Of a DNA stretch of 64,000 bases, positions 55,196-63,939 are shown piece by piece. Under the pieces are notes generated by a model. The model searched no databases, was not told the DNA's origin, and saw only the letters and a list, made by a program, of their open reading frames with translations. Every line of letters begins with the position of its first letter. Position 1 is the stretch's first letter. Source of the DNA: Flagellimonas alvinocaridis. GTDB taxonomy: Bacteria > Bacteroidota > Bacteroidia > Flavobacteriales > Flavobacteriaceae. Location: contig NZ_SNTZ01000006.1 of the NCBI RefSeq assembly GCF_004916895.1, forward strand, positions 55,874 to 119,873. Direction: 5' to 3'. Both the position numbers and the translations under genes were made by a program.

Positions 55196-56608
55196 ATGCG
55201 TAGAAAAAGTAGGCGACAAACCTTTGAACAGGTTGAAGTGATTGATGCAGGAGCCAAGGGAAAAACTGTAGGCAAAGCCCCGGACGGTCGGGTCATTTTT
55301 TTATCCAATGCCGTTCCCGGCGATGTGGTCGATGTAATGACCACCAAAAAACGAAAGGCCTATTTTGAGGGTGTAGCCACCCATTTTCATACACTTTCCG
55401 ATAAGAGAACCGAACCAAAGTGTGAACATTTTGGAGTTTGTGGTGGATGCAAATGGCAACACATGGCTTATGAGCATCAACTTCATTTTAAACAAAAAGA
55501 GGTGGAGAACAATTTAAAGCGTATTGGCCATTTGGACCTTCCGGATACCAATCCTATTCTGGGTTCCAAAAAACAATATTTCTATCGCAACAAAATGGAG
55601 TTTTCGTTCTCCAATAGTAGATGGCTTACCCAAGCCGAAATTAATTCTGAAAAGGATTTTGAAAATAGAAATGCCCTTGGTTTTCACATTCCGGGCATGT
55701 GGGACAAAATTTTGGACATAAAAAAATGCCATTTACAGGAAGATCCTTCCAATGCTATTCGACTGGAAGTTAAAAAGTTTGCCTTGGACCATGGCATGCC
55801 TTTTTTTGACCCACGAAAACAAGAGGGTCTATTGCGCACCTTGATGATCAGAACGTCATCAACCGGTGAGATCATGGTGCTCTTTCAATTTTTTGAGGAT
55901 AATACGGAACAACGAGAATTATTATTGAACCACATTCAACAAAATTTCCCGAAGATTACCTCCTTACTCTACGTTATCAATTCCAAACAAAATGACACCA
56001 TTTATGATCAAGAGGTGATTTGCTTTTCTGGAAGAGATCACATTTTTGAAGAAATGGAAGGGCTTCAGTTTAAAATCAATGCAAAATCTTTTTATCAGAC
56101 CAATTCAGAACAAGCTTATGAGTTGTACAAGGTAACCCGTGATTTTGCCAATCTTAGTGGCCATGAACTGGTATACGACCTGTATACGGGAACTGGCACT
56201 ATTGCACAGTTCGTTTCCAAACAAGCCAAAAAAGTAATTGGAGTGGAGTCTGTTCCGGAAGCTATTGCAGATGCCAAAGCCAACGCTGAGCACAACCAAA
56301 TTTCCAATGTGGAGTTTTTTGTGGGTGATATGAAGAATGTCTTCAACTCGGAATTTATAGCACAGCACGGACAACCCGATGTGATCATAACAGACCCTCC
56401 CCGGGATGGCATGCACAAACTGGTAGTGGAGCAGTTGCTCCAAGTTGCCCCAAAAAAAATAGTCTATGTAAGCTGCAATAGCGCCACACAGGCACGGGAT
56501 CTGGCCTTAATGAAGGAATTGTACCACGTGGCCAAAGTACAGCCCGTTGATATGTTCCCCCAGACCCATCACGTTGAAAATGTTGTACTTTTGGAAAAAC
56601 GGGTATAG
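55196..56608 (+). CDS. rlmD: 23S rRNA (uracil-5-)-methyltransferase RlmD
   Basis: A 470-residue SAM-dependent RNA m5U methyltransferase. The N-terminal TRAM domain (residues 8-65) is followed by a 4Fe-4S ligand set: C76, C82 and C85 in CEHFGVCGGCKW with C178 in IKKCHLQ. The SAM site is YDLYTGTGTIAQFV, DPPRDGMHK is motif IV, and the catalytic Cys lies in VYVSCNSATQARDL. Bacterial members act on U1939 of 23S rRNA, though Bacteroidota copies of this TrmA/RlmD family could also serve U747 or tRNA. DUF6452 and DUF6048 genes follow, a usual flavobacterial trio. Confidence 0.94.
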   Translation: MRRKSRRQTFEQVEVIDAGAKGKTVGKAPDGRVIFLSNAVPGDVVDVMTTKKRKAYFEGVATHFHTLSDKRTEPKCEHFGVCGGCKWQHMAYEHQLHFKQKEVENNLKRIGHLDLPDTNPILGSKKQYFYRNKMEFSFSNSRWLTQAEINSEKDFENRNALGFHIPGMWDKILDIKKCHLQEDPSNAIRLEVKKFALDHGMPFFDPRKQEGLLRTLMIRTSSTGEIMVLFQFFEDNTEQRELLLNHIQQNFPKITSLLYVINSKQNDTIYDQEVICFSGRDHIFEEMEGLQFKINAKSFYQTNSEQAYELYKVTRDFANLSGHELVYDLYTGTGTIAQFVSKQAKKVIGVESVPEAIADAKANAEHNQISNVEFFVGDMKNVFNSEFIAQHGQPDVIITDPPRDGMHKLVVEQLLQVAPKKIVYVSCNSATQARDLALMKELYHVAKVQPVDMFPQTHHVENVVLLEKRV

Positions 56609-56638
56609 TCTTTGATGAAAAATCTGCTTTATACACGA

Positions 56639-57151
56639 ATGAAAAAAATTCTCCCCATTGTATTGATTGCCACTGTGCTCGTTTATTTCTCCTCTTGCGA
56701 GAAAGATGATATCTGTGTGGAAGGTGACACTCCACTCTTAGTCATTGGTTTTTATGATATTGATGATACAACAGCAACCAAAGATGTTCCTTTGATGCGT
56801 ATCAAAGAAATTATTTTGGATGAAACGGTAAACACTTTTACCGATCGCTCAAGCAATCTGGATTCCATAGGAATACCCCTCCGGGCCAGTACAAGTAGCA
56901 CCCAATTTGCATTTATTACCAATTCTGCCGATGATGCTGAAACTGGTGTGGAAACCGGCAATATAGATACGTTGACCGTATCATACCAAAACACTGAAGC
57001 ATTCATATCAAGGGCTTGCGGTTTTGTTGCCAACTATGGAGACCTTACCGTAACATTACCAGAAAGCGCCAATAACTGGATCCAGGATATCCGAATCGTC
57101 CAACAAACCGTAGAAAATTCCAACAGCGTCCATGTCAAAATATTTCACTAG
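56639..57151 (+). CDS. DUF6452 lipoprotein
   Basis: A 170-residue predicted lipoprotein: MKKILPIVLIATVLVYFSSC with Cys20, then the DUF6452 start EKDDICVEGDTPLLVIGFYD. The remainder is beta-rich. Function unknown; the gene is regularly found between rlmD and the DUF6048 gene in Flavobacteriia. An ATG at 56615 is in frame and would add eight residues before the signal; the shorter start fits a lipoprotein better. It overlaps the next gene by 20 bases. Confidence 0.8.
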   Translation: MKKILPIVLIATVLVYFSSCEKDDICVEGDTPLLVIGFYDIDDTTATKDVPLMRIKEIILDETVNTFTDRSSNLDSIGIPLRASTSSTQFAFITNSADDAETGVETGNIDTLTVSYQNTEAFISRACGFVANYGDLTVTLPESANNWIQDIRIVQQTVENSNSVHVKIFH

Positions 57152-57890
57152 CCTTTTTATCCTCCTTTTACCATTGTTGGTAATGGGGCAAAGCAAACCT
57201 ATTGACTTACAGGCCAAGGATACCATAGAGTACAAGGATGAATATGGTTTACGTATCGGTGCCGATCTTAGCAGGTTGGTACTTTCATTTGCGGACGAAG
57301 ATTATACGGGAATCGAACTGGTTGGGGACTACAGGCTTACCCAAAAACTTTATCTGGCCGCAGAAATAGGCAACGAAACAAAAAAACAATCCGAGGATTT
57401 GGGTGGAACCGAACTATATAGCTTTGAAACAGCTGGAAGCTACATTAAAGCTGGGGTTGACCTAAATACCTATCAGAATTGGTTTGGAATGAACAACGCC
57501 ATTACCATTGGAGGCCGATATGCCTTTGCCAGTTTTAGCCAAACCTTGAATGATTACAGTCTTTTCAATAGCGACCGCTTTTATGAACCGGGTTTTTTAC
57601 CAGGACCCAACCCGAATGTGGAGTTCAGTGGGCTAAGTGCCTCATGGCTAGAGTTTGTGGTAGGTATAAAAGCAGAGCTTTTTGCCAATATCTATCTTGG
57701 TATGAGTGCCCGTTTGGGCTTTTTGGTCACCAATAAGGAAGATGAACGTTTTCCCAACCTTTGGATTCCCGGATTTAACAAGGTAACGGAGGGCAGTAAC
57801 TTTGGGGTAGGTTACAACTACTCCATCTCATATTTTATCCCCTTGTACAAAAAATCCAAGAAGAAAAAAACAGAACCGCAAGAACCCTAG
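57132..57890 (+). CDS. DUF6048 outer-membrane protein
   Basis: A 252-residue exported protein, signal YFTSLFILLLPLLVMG, then DUF6048: EYGLRIGADLSRLVLSF near the mature start and many alternating strands (GSYIKAGVDLNTY, ITIGGRYAFASF, FGVGYNYSISYFIPLY). It is probably a small outer-membrane barrel. The C-terminal tail is charged and rich in Lys (KKSKKKKTEPQEP). It overlaps the DUF6452 gene by 20 bases, and the pair likely acts together on or in the outer membrane. A strong terminator follows. Confidence 0.82.
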   Translation: MSKYFTSLFILLLPLLVMGQSKPIDLQAKDTIEYKDEYGLRIGADLSRLVLSFADEDYTGIELVGDYRLTQKLYLAAEIGNETKKQSEDLGGTELYSFETAGSYIKAGVDLNTYQNWFGMNNAITIGGRYAFASFSQTLNDYSLFNSDRFYEPGFLPGPNPNVEFSGLSASWLEFVVGIKAELFANIYLGMSARLGFLVTNKEDERFPNLWIPGFNKVTEGSNFGVGYNYSISYFIPLYKKSKKKKTEPQEP

Positions 57891-57917
57891 AAATAGCTTA
57901 GTCTACGGAATACAAAT

Positions 57918-57949
57918 AAAAAGAGCCTGATGATTCAGGCTCTTTTTTT
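57918..57949 (+). terminator. Strong terminator after the rlmD operon
   Basis: AAAAAGAGCCTGA at 57918-57930 and TCAGGCTCTTTTT at 57935-57947 form a perfect 13-bp stem with a four-base loop, then more T. Confidence 0.9.
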
Positions 57950-58083
57950 GGTAATTGAATTGAGTTAGTCTAGAATTTTCCTTCTATTTTTTTGAGTTAA
58001 TTGCCAAAACTTTCAAGAAAACCCAAACTTTTGTTAGGGTAAAGTTAACTAAATTTTAATTGATTGTAAAAAAGTCCGAATAC

Positions 58084-59250
58084 TTAGACATTGTCTTTTT
58101 GATATTTTGCCTTTTTGCTACCCTCATACATTTCATAATATACAAGCCTAGCTTCCAGTTTTCCATTGAATGCCTTGATCTTTCTTGAAGGTTTGAGTCC
58201 CACATGCTTTAAAGCCTCTAAATTGGACGTGATCATCCAAGCATCCGTTCCGGGATAGTTTTGCTTTAACGTATCCCCTATTTTGCTGTAAAACTCTTCC
58301 ATTTCTATGGGCAATCGTTCCCCATAAGGCGGGTTAAACACCATATGAAGCCTAGAATCAACCGGTTTTTCTGTTCTAAAAAAGTCTTTCCGCTCCACGG
58401 TAATGTATTCAGAAAGATTTGCATTATCAACGTTCTCTTGGGTCTTTCGTACCGCAGATGGGGCCTTGTCATACCCTAATATCTTATGGTGAAATTCCCG
58501 GACCTTATTCAAACTGGCATCAACAATCTTTTGATACAATTCCGCATCATAATCGCGCCAATGCATAAAAGCGTACGACTCTCTGTTAATGTTGGCCGGA
58601 ACATTACAGGCTATCATGGCCGCTTCAATCAAAAAAGTACCGCTTCCGCACATAGGATCTAAAAAATCTGTTCGGCCATCCCAACCGCTTTTCAATAAAA
58701 GCCCAGCCGCCAAAACTTCGTTTATCGGGGCAATATTCGTCAACATACGGTAACCTCTCTGGTGCAATGAACTACCTGAACTATCCAATGAGACAGTACA
58801 ATTATGGTCATGAATGTGGATGTGGATCCTAACATCCGGGTCTTGGGTACTCACATTGGGCCGTTCGCGTTCCACCCGTCTGAACTTGTCCACGATGGCA
58901 TCCTTGGCCTTGAGCGAAACAAACATGGAATTGTTGAAAATCTCGGTGTTCATGTTGGTATCCACCGCAAAAGTCTGGTTCGGGCCAAAGATGGAGGACC
59001 AATTGATGTCATACACCGCTTTATACAGATCTTTCTCATTATACACCTTAAAGGTTCGCAAAGGCTTATAGATCTTCAATGCGGTCCTCAAACACAGGTT
59101 GGCCTTGTACATAAAACCCGTATCCCCTTCAAAGGATACATTGCGCACACCTTCCTCAACATTTCCCGCCCCCAAGTTCCGAAGCTCTTTGGCCAAAAGG
59201 GGTTCAAACCCGTACAAGGTTTTGGCCAACATCTTAAAATTTCCTGCCAT
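58084..59250 (-). CDS. THUMP-domain RNA methyltransferase (RlmL N-terminal type)
   Basis: A 388-residue class I methyltransferase related to the guanine-N2 methylating half of RlmL (G2445 of 23S rRNA) and to YpsC. An N-terminal ferredoxin-like and THUMP domain (AKTLYGFEPLLAKELRNLG, then NEKDLYKAVYDINW) is followed by SLHQRGYRMLTN, the SAM site DFLDPMCGSGTFLIEAAMIA and the catalytic NPPYGERL. The second (RlmK) half of E. coli RlmL is absent, as in most non-proteobacteria. The open frame reaches GTG 59271, but that codon overlaps the -7 box; ATG 59250 gives the expected NFKMLAKTLYGFE start. Confidence 0.9.
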   Translation of the reverse strand: MAGNFKMLAKTLYGFEPLLAKELRNLGAGNVEEGVRNVSFEGDTGFMYKANLCLRTALKIYKPLRTFKVYNEKDLYKAVYDINWSSIFGPNQTFAVDTNMNTEIFNNSMFVSLKAKDAIVDKFRRVERERPNVSTQDPDVRIHIHIHDHNCTVSLDSSGSSLHQRGYRMLTNIAPINEVLAAGLLLKSGWDGRTDFLDPMCGSGTFLIEAAMIACNVPANINRESYAFMHWRDYDAELYQKIVDASLNKVREFHHKILGYDKAPSAVRKTQENVDNANLSEYITVERKDFFRTEKPVDSRLHMVFNPPYGERLPIEMEEFYSKIGDTLKQNYPGTDAWMITSNLEALKHVGLKPSRKIKAFNGKLEARLVYYEMYEGSKKAKYQKDNV

Positions 59251-59270
59251 GTTTTCCTGAAATCTTTCCA

Positions 59271-59289
59271 CAAAAATAGGCTATTTTTG
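59271..59289. promoter_or_regulatory. Symmetric divergent promoter
   Basis: CAAAAATAGGCTATTTTTG is a palindrome apart from the central three bases. It contains a TATTTTTG -7 box on each strand: 59282-59289 on plus toward the ZIP gene (ATG 59307) and 59278-59271 on minus toward the methyltransferase (ATG 59250). The two -7 boxes are separated by only three bases. Confidence 0.55.
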
Positions 59290-59306
59290 CCCCCTGAACC
59301 TTTTTT

Positions 59307-59999
59307 ATGGATTTTCCGGCATACATCGTGTACATTGCTCCCATTCTAGCTGTTTGGGCCAGTTTTGCCTTTGCTTTTATTGTACGCCCAAAAAACAACA
59401 AGAACATAAAATTGTTGCTGGCCTTTAGTGGGGCTTTCCTTTTATCGTTGACCTTTTTGGAATTGTTGCCCGATGTGTACGAAGGACACGACCCAAAGAC
59501 CATTGCGCTTTATATTTTGGCCGGTATATTACTTCAGGTGTTTTTAGAGTTTTTCTCCAAAGGTGCAGAACACGGGCATATGCATATCGATATCAAGGAA
59601 AATCAATTTCCCTTCCTGCTCTTTTTAAGTTTGTCTATCCATTCCTTGGTCGAAGGGGTTCCCATTCACGGGAATAATTCCATTTTATATGGCATTATTA
59701 TCCATAAAATTCCGGTTGCCATCATTCTCAGCATATTTTTGATCAATTCCAAAATGAAAATGGGATGGGCCATTCTTTTTATCCTCGTATTTTCATTAAT
59801 GACTCCTTTGGGCAGTTTCCTGTCTGACCAATTGCCCAAATTACAAGGTTATGGCCATATATTGACCTCTTTAGCCATTGGGGTGTTTTTTCATATTTCT
59901 ACCATTATTCTTTTTGAAAGTTCTAAAGGACATTCTTTTAATCTGCAAAAATTGTTGGTTATTATCTTGGGCATTGCCAGTGCCTATTTTACCCTCTAA
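59307..59999 (+). CDS. ZIP family metal transporter
   Basis: A 230-residue inner-membrane protein of the ZIP family, which carries Zn2+, Fe2+ or related ions. About eight helices are visible. Transport-site motifs are HSLVEGVPIHG in helix 4 and IIHKIPVAIILS in helix 5, each with the expected His and Glu or Lys/Pro. A His-rich loop (AEHGHMHID) precedes helix 4 and may bind metal on the cytoplasmic side. In helix 5 the common HE pair is His-Lys. It is divergent from the THUMP methyltransferase. Confidence 0.9.
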   Translation: MDFPAYIVYIAPILAVWASFAFAFIVRPKNNKNIKLLLAFSGAFLLSLTFLELLPDVYEGHDPKTIALYILAGILLQVFLEFFSKGAEHGHMHIDIKENQFPFLLFLSLSIHSLVEGVPIHGNNSILYGIIIHKIPVAIILSIFLINSKMKMGWAILFILVFSLMTPLGSFLSDQLPKLQGYGHILTSLAIGVFFHISTIILFESSKGHSFNLQKLLVIILGIASAYFTL

Positions 60000-60173
60000 G
60001 TCTAATCAGAAGAGGTGTTAAACCCGATTTTATCCCCTTGCTTTCAATATAGTACATCAATTCATATCCCCTTTCCATGCATTGATAAGCAGCATCCATC
60101 AATTGGGGGCACATTTCTAAATATCTATAGGCTACTTTGGTTTTCATTACATAACTCCATAACACTAGATATC

Positions 60174-61592
60174 ATGAAAAAAACAAGTATTTTATTGGGC
60201 ATTTTTGCCATTATGTTAAACTTGGGATGTAGCAAGGATGATGGTCCTGAAGTAAAAGATCCCGTAATCACCATTTCTGACTTTGAAAGTTCCATTGAGG
60301 AGAATCCAGTGGAAAATGAAATTTTAGGCACCATAGAAGCCAGTACCAATACTGGAACATTGGTATACTCCTTAACCACGGAGAGTCCCGCTGGGGCATT
60401 AAAAATTAACTCAAGTACGGGGCAATTGTCCGTTGCAGCCCCTTCGGTTTTTGTTTTTGAAATCAACCCCAAAATTACAGCTACCGTACAAGCCAAGGTT
60501 GGGGATGTCACCAAAACGGCCAACATTACCATCAACGTGACCGAAGAAACTTTGGACGTGGCCACCGCTGTGATAGACAAGACTGGATACACCGCCCCGG
60601 AAGACTTGACCTTCCTCTATTCCACGGATGGGGGTGATTCCTATTCTGCGGACAAACCCACCGACCTTACGGAAGGTGATGAGATTTTGGTAAACATCAG
60701 CAATGGTATCATGGACATTTCCAAGGATGATTTTTATTTTTCATGGATTGGCTCCAGTCCTGTAGCCAAAACTTCGGAAATTGCCTTGGCCAAATTTGTG
60801 GTGGGCAGTACTGATCTGGATATTAAGGTTGCTGTGGTGGATAAGATTGAAATTTTGGTTTCCGATAGAAACACAGGACAATTTTACTCCCTTGATCCCA
60901 GTACGGGTGATAAGACCGAAGCCTTTACGATAACCCTTGATGGGGAAGACCTTGTACAAGTGCGTGGTGCCATTTACAACTACGCAGATCGGAAAATGTA
61001 TGTTTCAACAACAGCTCCGAATGGATTTGAGAAGTCAATGCTCTATTCAGTAGACATGGCCACGTTACAAGCAACCACCATCAACAGTAATCCCAATGAT
61101 ACATGGAAAGGTCTGGCCGATTTGGTCATCACTCCACAAGGAAACATTATGGCCACCATGTCCCTTGGCCAAGGAATAGGTGAATCCCTAATAAGTTTTG
61201 ATACGGATGGAACAGCGTCCGCTCCCGTTGCCTTTACAGGTGCTGATCTTTGCTGTGGTCTGGGCCTTACGTATGGGGATACAACCAATGAAGTATGGGT
61301 TGGTGATAGTGCTGCCACTATTCATAAATCCAATCTCAATGGGGAAGTCAGTGAGACCATCAATTTAACACTAGAGGATTTTGAATATAACATGCCCAAT
61401 GCATATATGATCAAAAACTTGGTCCAAATTGATGGGGTCTTATATGCTCTTTGCTATGAAAATGACAATGCTATCACTCATATTGCCAAAGTAGATTTGG
61501 AAAACAACACCTTGGTCCATATTGCCCAACTTTCAAATAGTAATGCAACCCAAGTAAATGCTTTAGTATTTATTCCTGCATACTTATTCTAA
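60174..61592 (+). CDS. Lipoprotein with cadherin-like and beta-propeller-like regions
   Basis: A 472-residue surface lipoprotein. Lipobox MLNLGC with Cys19, then a cadherin-like strand-rich domain (about residues 35-125: ISDFESSIEENPVENEILG, LKINSSTGQLSV), a second beta domain, and from about residue 230 a propeller-like region with repeats such as GQFYSLDPSTGDKTEAF, KMYVSTTAPNG and EVWVGDSAATIHKSN. The ending ATQVNALVFIPAYLF is hydrophobic. Function unknown, perhaps adhesion or sensing. The open frame runs upstream to 60015 without a proper signal; the start at 60174 restores a good lipoprotein signal. Confidence 0.82.
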   Translation: MKKTSILLGIFAIMLNLGCSKDDGPEVKDPVITISDFESSIEENPVENEILGTIEASTNTGTLVYSLTTESPAGALKINSSTGQLSVAAPSVFVFEINPKITATVQAKVGDVTKTANITINVTEETLDVATAVIDKTGYTAPEDLTFLYSTDGGDSYSADKPTDLTEGDEILVNISNGIMDISKDDFYFSWIGSSPVAKTSEIALAKFVVGSTDLDIKVAVVDKIEILVSDRNTGQFYSLDPSTGDKTEAFTITLDGEDLVQVRGAIYNYADRKMYVSTTAPNGFEKSMLYSVDMATLQATTINSNPNDTWKGLADLVITPQGNIMATMSLGQGIGESLISFDTDGTASAPVAFTGADLCCGLGLTYGDTTNEVWVGDSAATIHKSNLNGEVSETINLTLEDFEYNMPNAYMIKNLVQIDGVLYALCYENDNAITHIAKVDLENNTLVHIAQLSNSNATQVNALVFIPAYLF

Positions 61593-61619
61593 AAAAACAA
61601 CCAACCTATCAATTAACAG

Positions 61620-61651
61620 TAGAGGGGGCGAGCTTTTTCGCCCTCTTTTTT
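61620..61651 (+). terminator. Intrinsic terminator after the propeller lipoprotein
   Basis: AGAGGGGGCGA at 61621-61631 pairs with TCGCCCTCT at 61638-61646 with one bulged G, then six T. It touches the 3' end of the convergent HlyIII-like gene. Confidence 0.8.
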
Positions 61652-62294
61652 ATGAGTTGTCACCAAACAATAGAGACACCAAATACCAATGGCTCATGGC
61701 CCCACTCAGAACAAAAAGGTGCCATATCAAATGGTTATAAGGTATCCTTTTGATGGCATAAAAAACAATGCCCAAGGTATAAAAGGCTCCTCCAAGCGAT
61801 AGATAAAACAATCCGGTTGGTGAAAGGTGCTTAACCAAATAGGGGACATCAATGACTATAAGCCAGCCCATAACACCGTAAAGCACCAAGGAAAACACTT
61901 CAAACTTACCTGTAAAGAACAGTTTCAGTACGGTTCCGAACAAGGCAATGCCCCAGACCAAAAAAAACAGCAGCCAGCCTTTGGAGGGTAAAAGTACGGT
62001 AAGACATACTGGAGTATACGTACCAGCTATCAAATAATAAATACTAATATGGTCCAAAGCTCTGAGCTTTTTCTTCAATCTCGGGTCTTGTACAGAGTGG
62101 TATAACGTAGATGCAGTAAATAACAGCACCACGGATATACAATACACCAGAATGCTACCAAAGAGGTAAGGTGTATCACCAATGTCTTTTTGAAGAAGGG
62201 TCGTACTCCCCACAAGGGCCAATACAACACCAAGGCCATGCGAATACGCATTCCATTTTTCTTCCCGTAAAGCAGATTCGGATTTGAACGTCAA
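61650..62294 (-). CDS. Hemolysin III / PAQR family membrane protein, TTG start
   Basis: A 214-residue seven-helix membrane protein of the HlyIII/YqfA (PAQR) family. Family residues are NAYSHGLG near the start, TASTLYHSV with the first metal His, LDHISIYYLIAGTYTP with Asp-His, and the terminal NHLIWHLFVLSGAMSHWY with two further His. The site likely binds zinc. Haemolysis should not be assumed. The start seems to be TTG at 62294, since no ATG lies between the upstream stop and helix 1; it begins 6 bases after the amidohydrolase stop, so the two are co-transcribed. Confidence 0.87.
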   Translation of the reverse strand: MTFKSESALREEKWNAYSHGLGVVLALVGSTTLLQKDIGDTPYLFGSILVYCISVVLLFTASTLYHSVQDPRLKKKLRALDHISIYYLIAGTYTPVCLTVLLPSKGWLLFFLVWGIALFGTVLKLFFTGKFEVFSLVLYGVMGWLIVIDVPYLVKHLSPTGLFYLSLGGAFYTLGIVFYAIKRIPYNHLIWHLFVLSGAMSHWYLVSLLFGDNS

Positions 62295-62300
62295 AAAGAA

Positions 62301-63638
62301 TTATTTGTAGCGTTTGCCATGCTTGATTACCATATCCACATCTTGCAGCAAGCTAATGTACCGCAAAACATCCCCTTTCACCGCAATGATATCGGCATAT
62401 TTTCCCGGCGTAACCGTCCCCACGTCATCGGCAACTCCCATCCAGAGTGCAGGCCAATAAGTCGCCGAACGAATGGCATACATGGGGTCTATTCCAAATT
62501 CGTTGACCCAAACATCCAGTTCGTTCCATGTGGATTGACTGTGAAACTTCATTGGAATTCCACTATCCGTACCAATCAAAAGAACAACACCCGCATCCAA
62601 CAATTGCTGTACCTTGGTTTGTAAAGTAGGTTTTCGGGACGGTGTTAACTGAAAGTATGGGAGCCTATCTGGGTGCTTAAAACTGTTTTTTATATCAGTG
62701 ATTACACTATCTGGCAATCCTAAATGCCATGAATCATTATCCAGCTTCTCCTGATTGTCCCTGACATACTCATAATTATAAAGCCCTTCAACAGTGGGGC
62801 ACCAAAACAAAGGGCCTTTATTCATTTGAGCAGTACGTTCTTCAATCATTTTGATTACATCTTCGGGGTACTTGGGTGCTGAAGACAAGCCAGTATGTTC
62901 AAAACAATCCACTCCAACTTCGAGTCCTCTTCTGATTTCTTCAGGTCGATGTCCATGCGCCACTACCTTCAGATTATTCTTATGGGCCTCATCCACCACG
63001 GCTTTGAGTTCTTCCATGGTCATTTGATCATGGTCTATCAGTTTAATGACATCAACCCCAGCCTTGGCCAATCTTTTGATTTTCTTTATTCCATCCTCAG
63101 GACCGTTCACTCCCCACCGAAAATCTTCGGTCCCAGGATAGGGTTCATGTTGTATAAAAGGTCCTGAAACATATAAAGTAGCTCCGGGAATTTTTCCAGA
63201 ATTAATAGCATCCCTAACTGCTATGCTTTCCTCTAAAGGGGCGCCCAAATCCCTGGCACTGGTAACCCCGGCCATTAAAAGCTGATGTGCCGAGGAGGGC
63301 ATGATCACATCTTTGAACAAAGGTGGATAGGTTTTGTCCCAATAGGCATAATCCGCATGACCATTGATCATGGTATGCACATGCATATCCCATAGACCCG
63401 GAAGCACACTCATCCCTTCCGTGGACATCACTTCAGCATTGGCCGGAACAGGCAAAGTCTCCACGGTTCCGATGGCTTTGATTCGTTCACCTTCTATAAG
63501 TATTACGGAATTTTTGATGGGATCGGAGCCATAGCCGTCAATCAATGTACCCCCAACCAAAGCTTTAAGTTGGTTTTTTTGGGAAAATAATGAAAGGGCA
63601 AGAAATAAAAAGCAAGAGGTTAAAATAATTCTTCGCAT
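62301..63638 (-). CDS. Secreted metal-dependent amidohydrolase
   Basis: A 445-residue exported hydrolase of the amidohydrolase superfamily, imidazolonepropionase/prolidase-like branch. Signal RIILTSCFLFLALSLFS. Metal-binding motifs are LPGLWDMHVHT (HxH), the Lys in DVIKLIDHDQ, VVAHGHRPEEI (His), CFEHTGLSSAP (His) and GTDSGIP (Asp). The flanking beta-sandwich is formed by GTLIDGYGSDPIKNSVILIE at the start and GTVTPGKYADIIAVKGD at the end. It may hydrolyse dipeptides or cyclic amides in the periplasm. A TATCTTTA box lies before its ATG. Confidence 0.9.
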   Translation of the reverse strand: MRRIILTSCFLFLALSLFSQKNQLKALVGGTLIDGYGSDPIKNSVILIEGERIKAIGTVETLPVPANAEVMSTEGMSVLPGLWDMHVHTMINGHADYAYWDKTYPPLFKDVIMPSSAHQLLMAGVTSARDLGAPLEESIAVRDAINSGKIPGATLYVSGPFIQHEPYPGTEDFRWGVNGPEDGIKKIKRLAKAGVDVIKLIDHDQMTMEELKAVVDEAHKNNLKVVAHGHRPEEIRRGLEVGVDCFEHTGLSSAPKYPEDVIKMIEERTAQMNKGPLFWCPTVEGLYNYEYVRDNQEKLDNDSWHLGLPDSVITDIKNSFKHPDRLPYFQLTPSRKPTLQTKVQQLLDAGVVLLIGTDSGIPMKFHSQSTWNELDVWVNEFGIDPMYAIRSATYWPALWMGVADDVGTVTPGKYADIIAVKGDVLRYISLLQDVDMVIKHGKRYK

Positions 63639-63655
63639 GCCAGTTTTGTTTTAGC

Positions 63656-63663
63656 TAAAGATA
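63656..63663 (-). promoter_or_regulatory. Probable -7 box of the amidohydrolase operon
   Basis: TATCTTTA on the minus strand, one base off TAnnTTTG, ends 17 bases before the ATG at 63638. Confidence 0.35.
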
Positions 63664-63674
63664 ACGCATAGCAT

Positions 63675-63711
63675 AAAAACAAAAAAGCCCTCTACTTGCG
63701 TAAAGGGCTTT
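63675..63711 (-). terminator. Terminator of the rRNA operon
   Basis: On the minus strand AAAGCCCTTTAC pairs with GTAGAGGGCTTT with one mismatch around a four-base loop, followed by T6, G and T5. It lies just after the 5S gene. Confidence 0.85.
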
Positions 63712-63714
63712 GAG

Positions 63715-63824
63715 GAAGGCGGCGACCTACTCTCCCACCTGGTGTGGCAGTACCATCGGCGCAAACGGGCTTAACTTCCCTGTTCGGAATGGAAAGGGGT
63801 GGACCCCGTCGCCATGGCCACCTA
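63715..63824 (-). rRNA. rrf: 5S ribosomal RNA
   Basis: About 110 bases on the minus strand. Conserved blocks are GGGAAGTTAAGCCC in the loop A/helix III region, CCATTCCGAAC before it, and GGTGGGAGAGTAGGTCGCCG at the 3' side. The 5' AGGTGGC pairs with the 3' GCCGCCTT as helix I. Ends are estimated to within a few bases. Confidence 0.93.
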
Positions 63825-63939
63825 GATCTTCAATATCTTAAATGTTCATGATATGACATATTATGGGACGGACCTTTGGCAAGGCCCAAAAAAGAGTCAA
63901 CGAAGCATTGTTGTTACAAGGAAGCCCCGAGAGGGCGGC

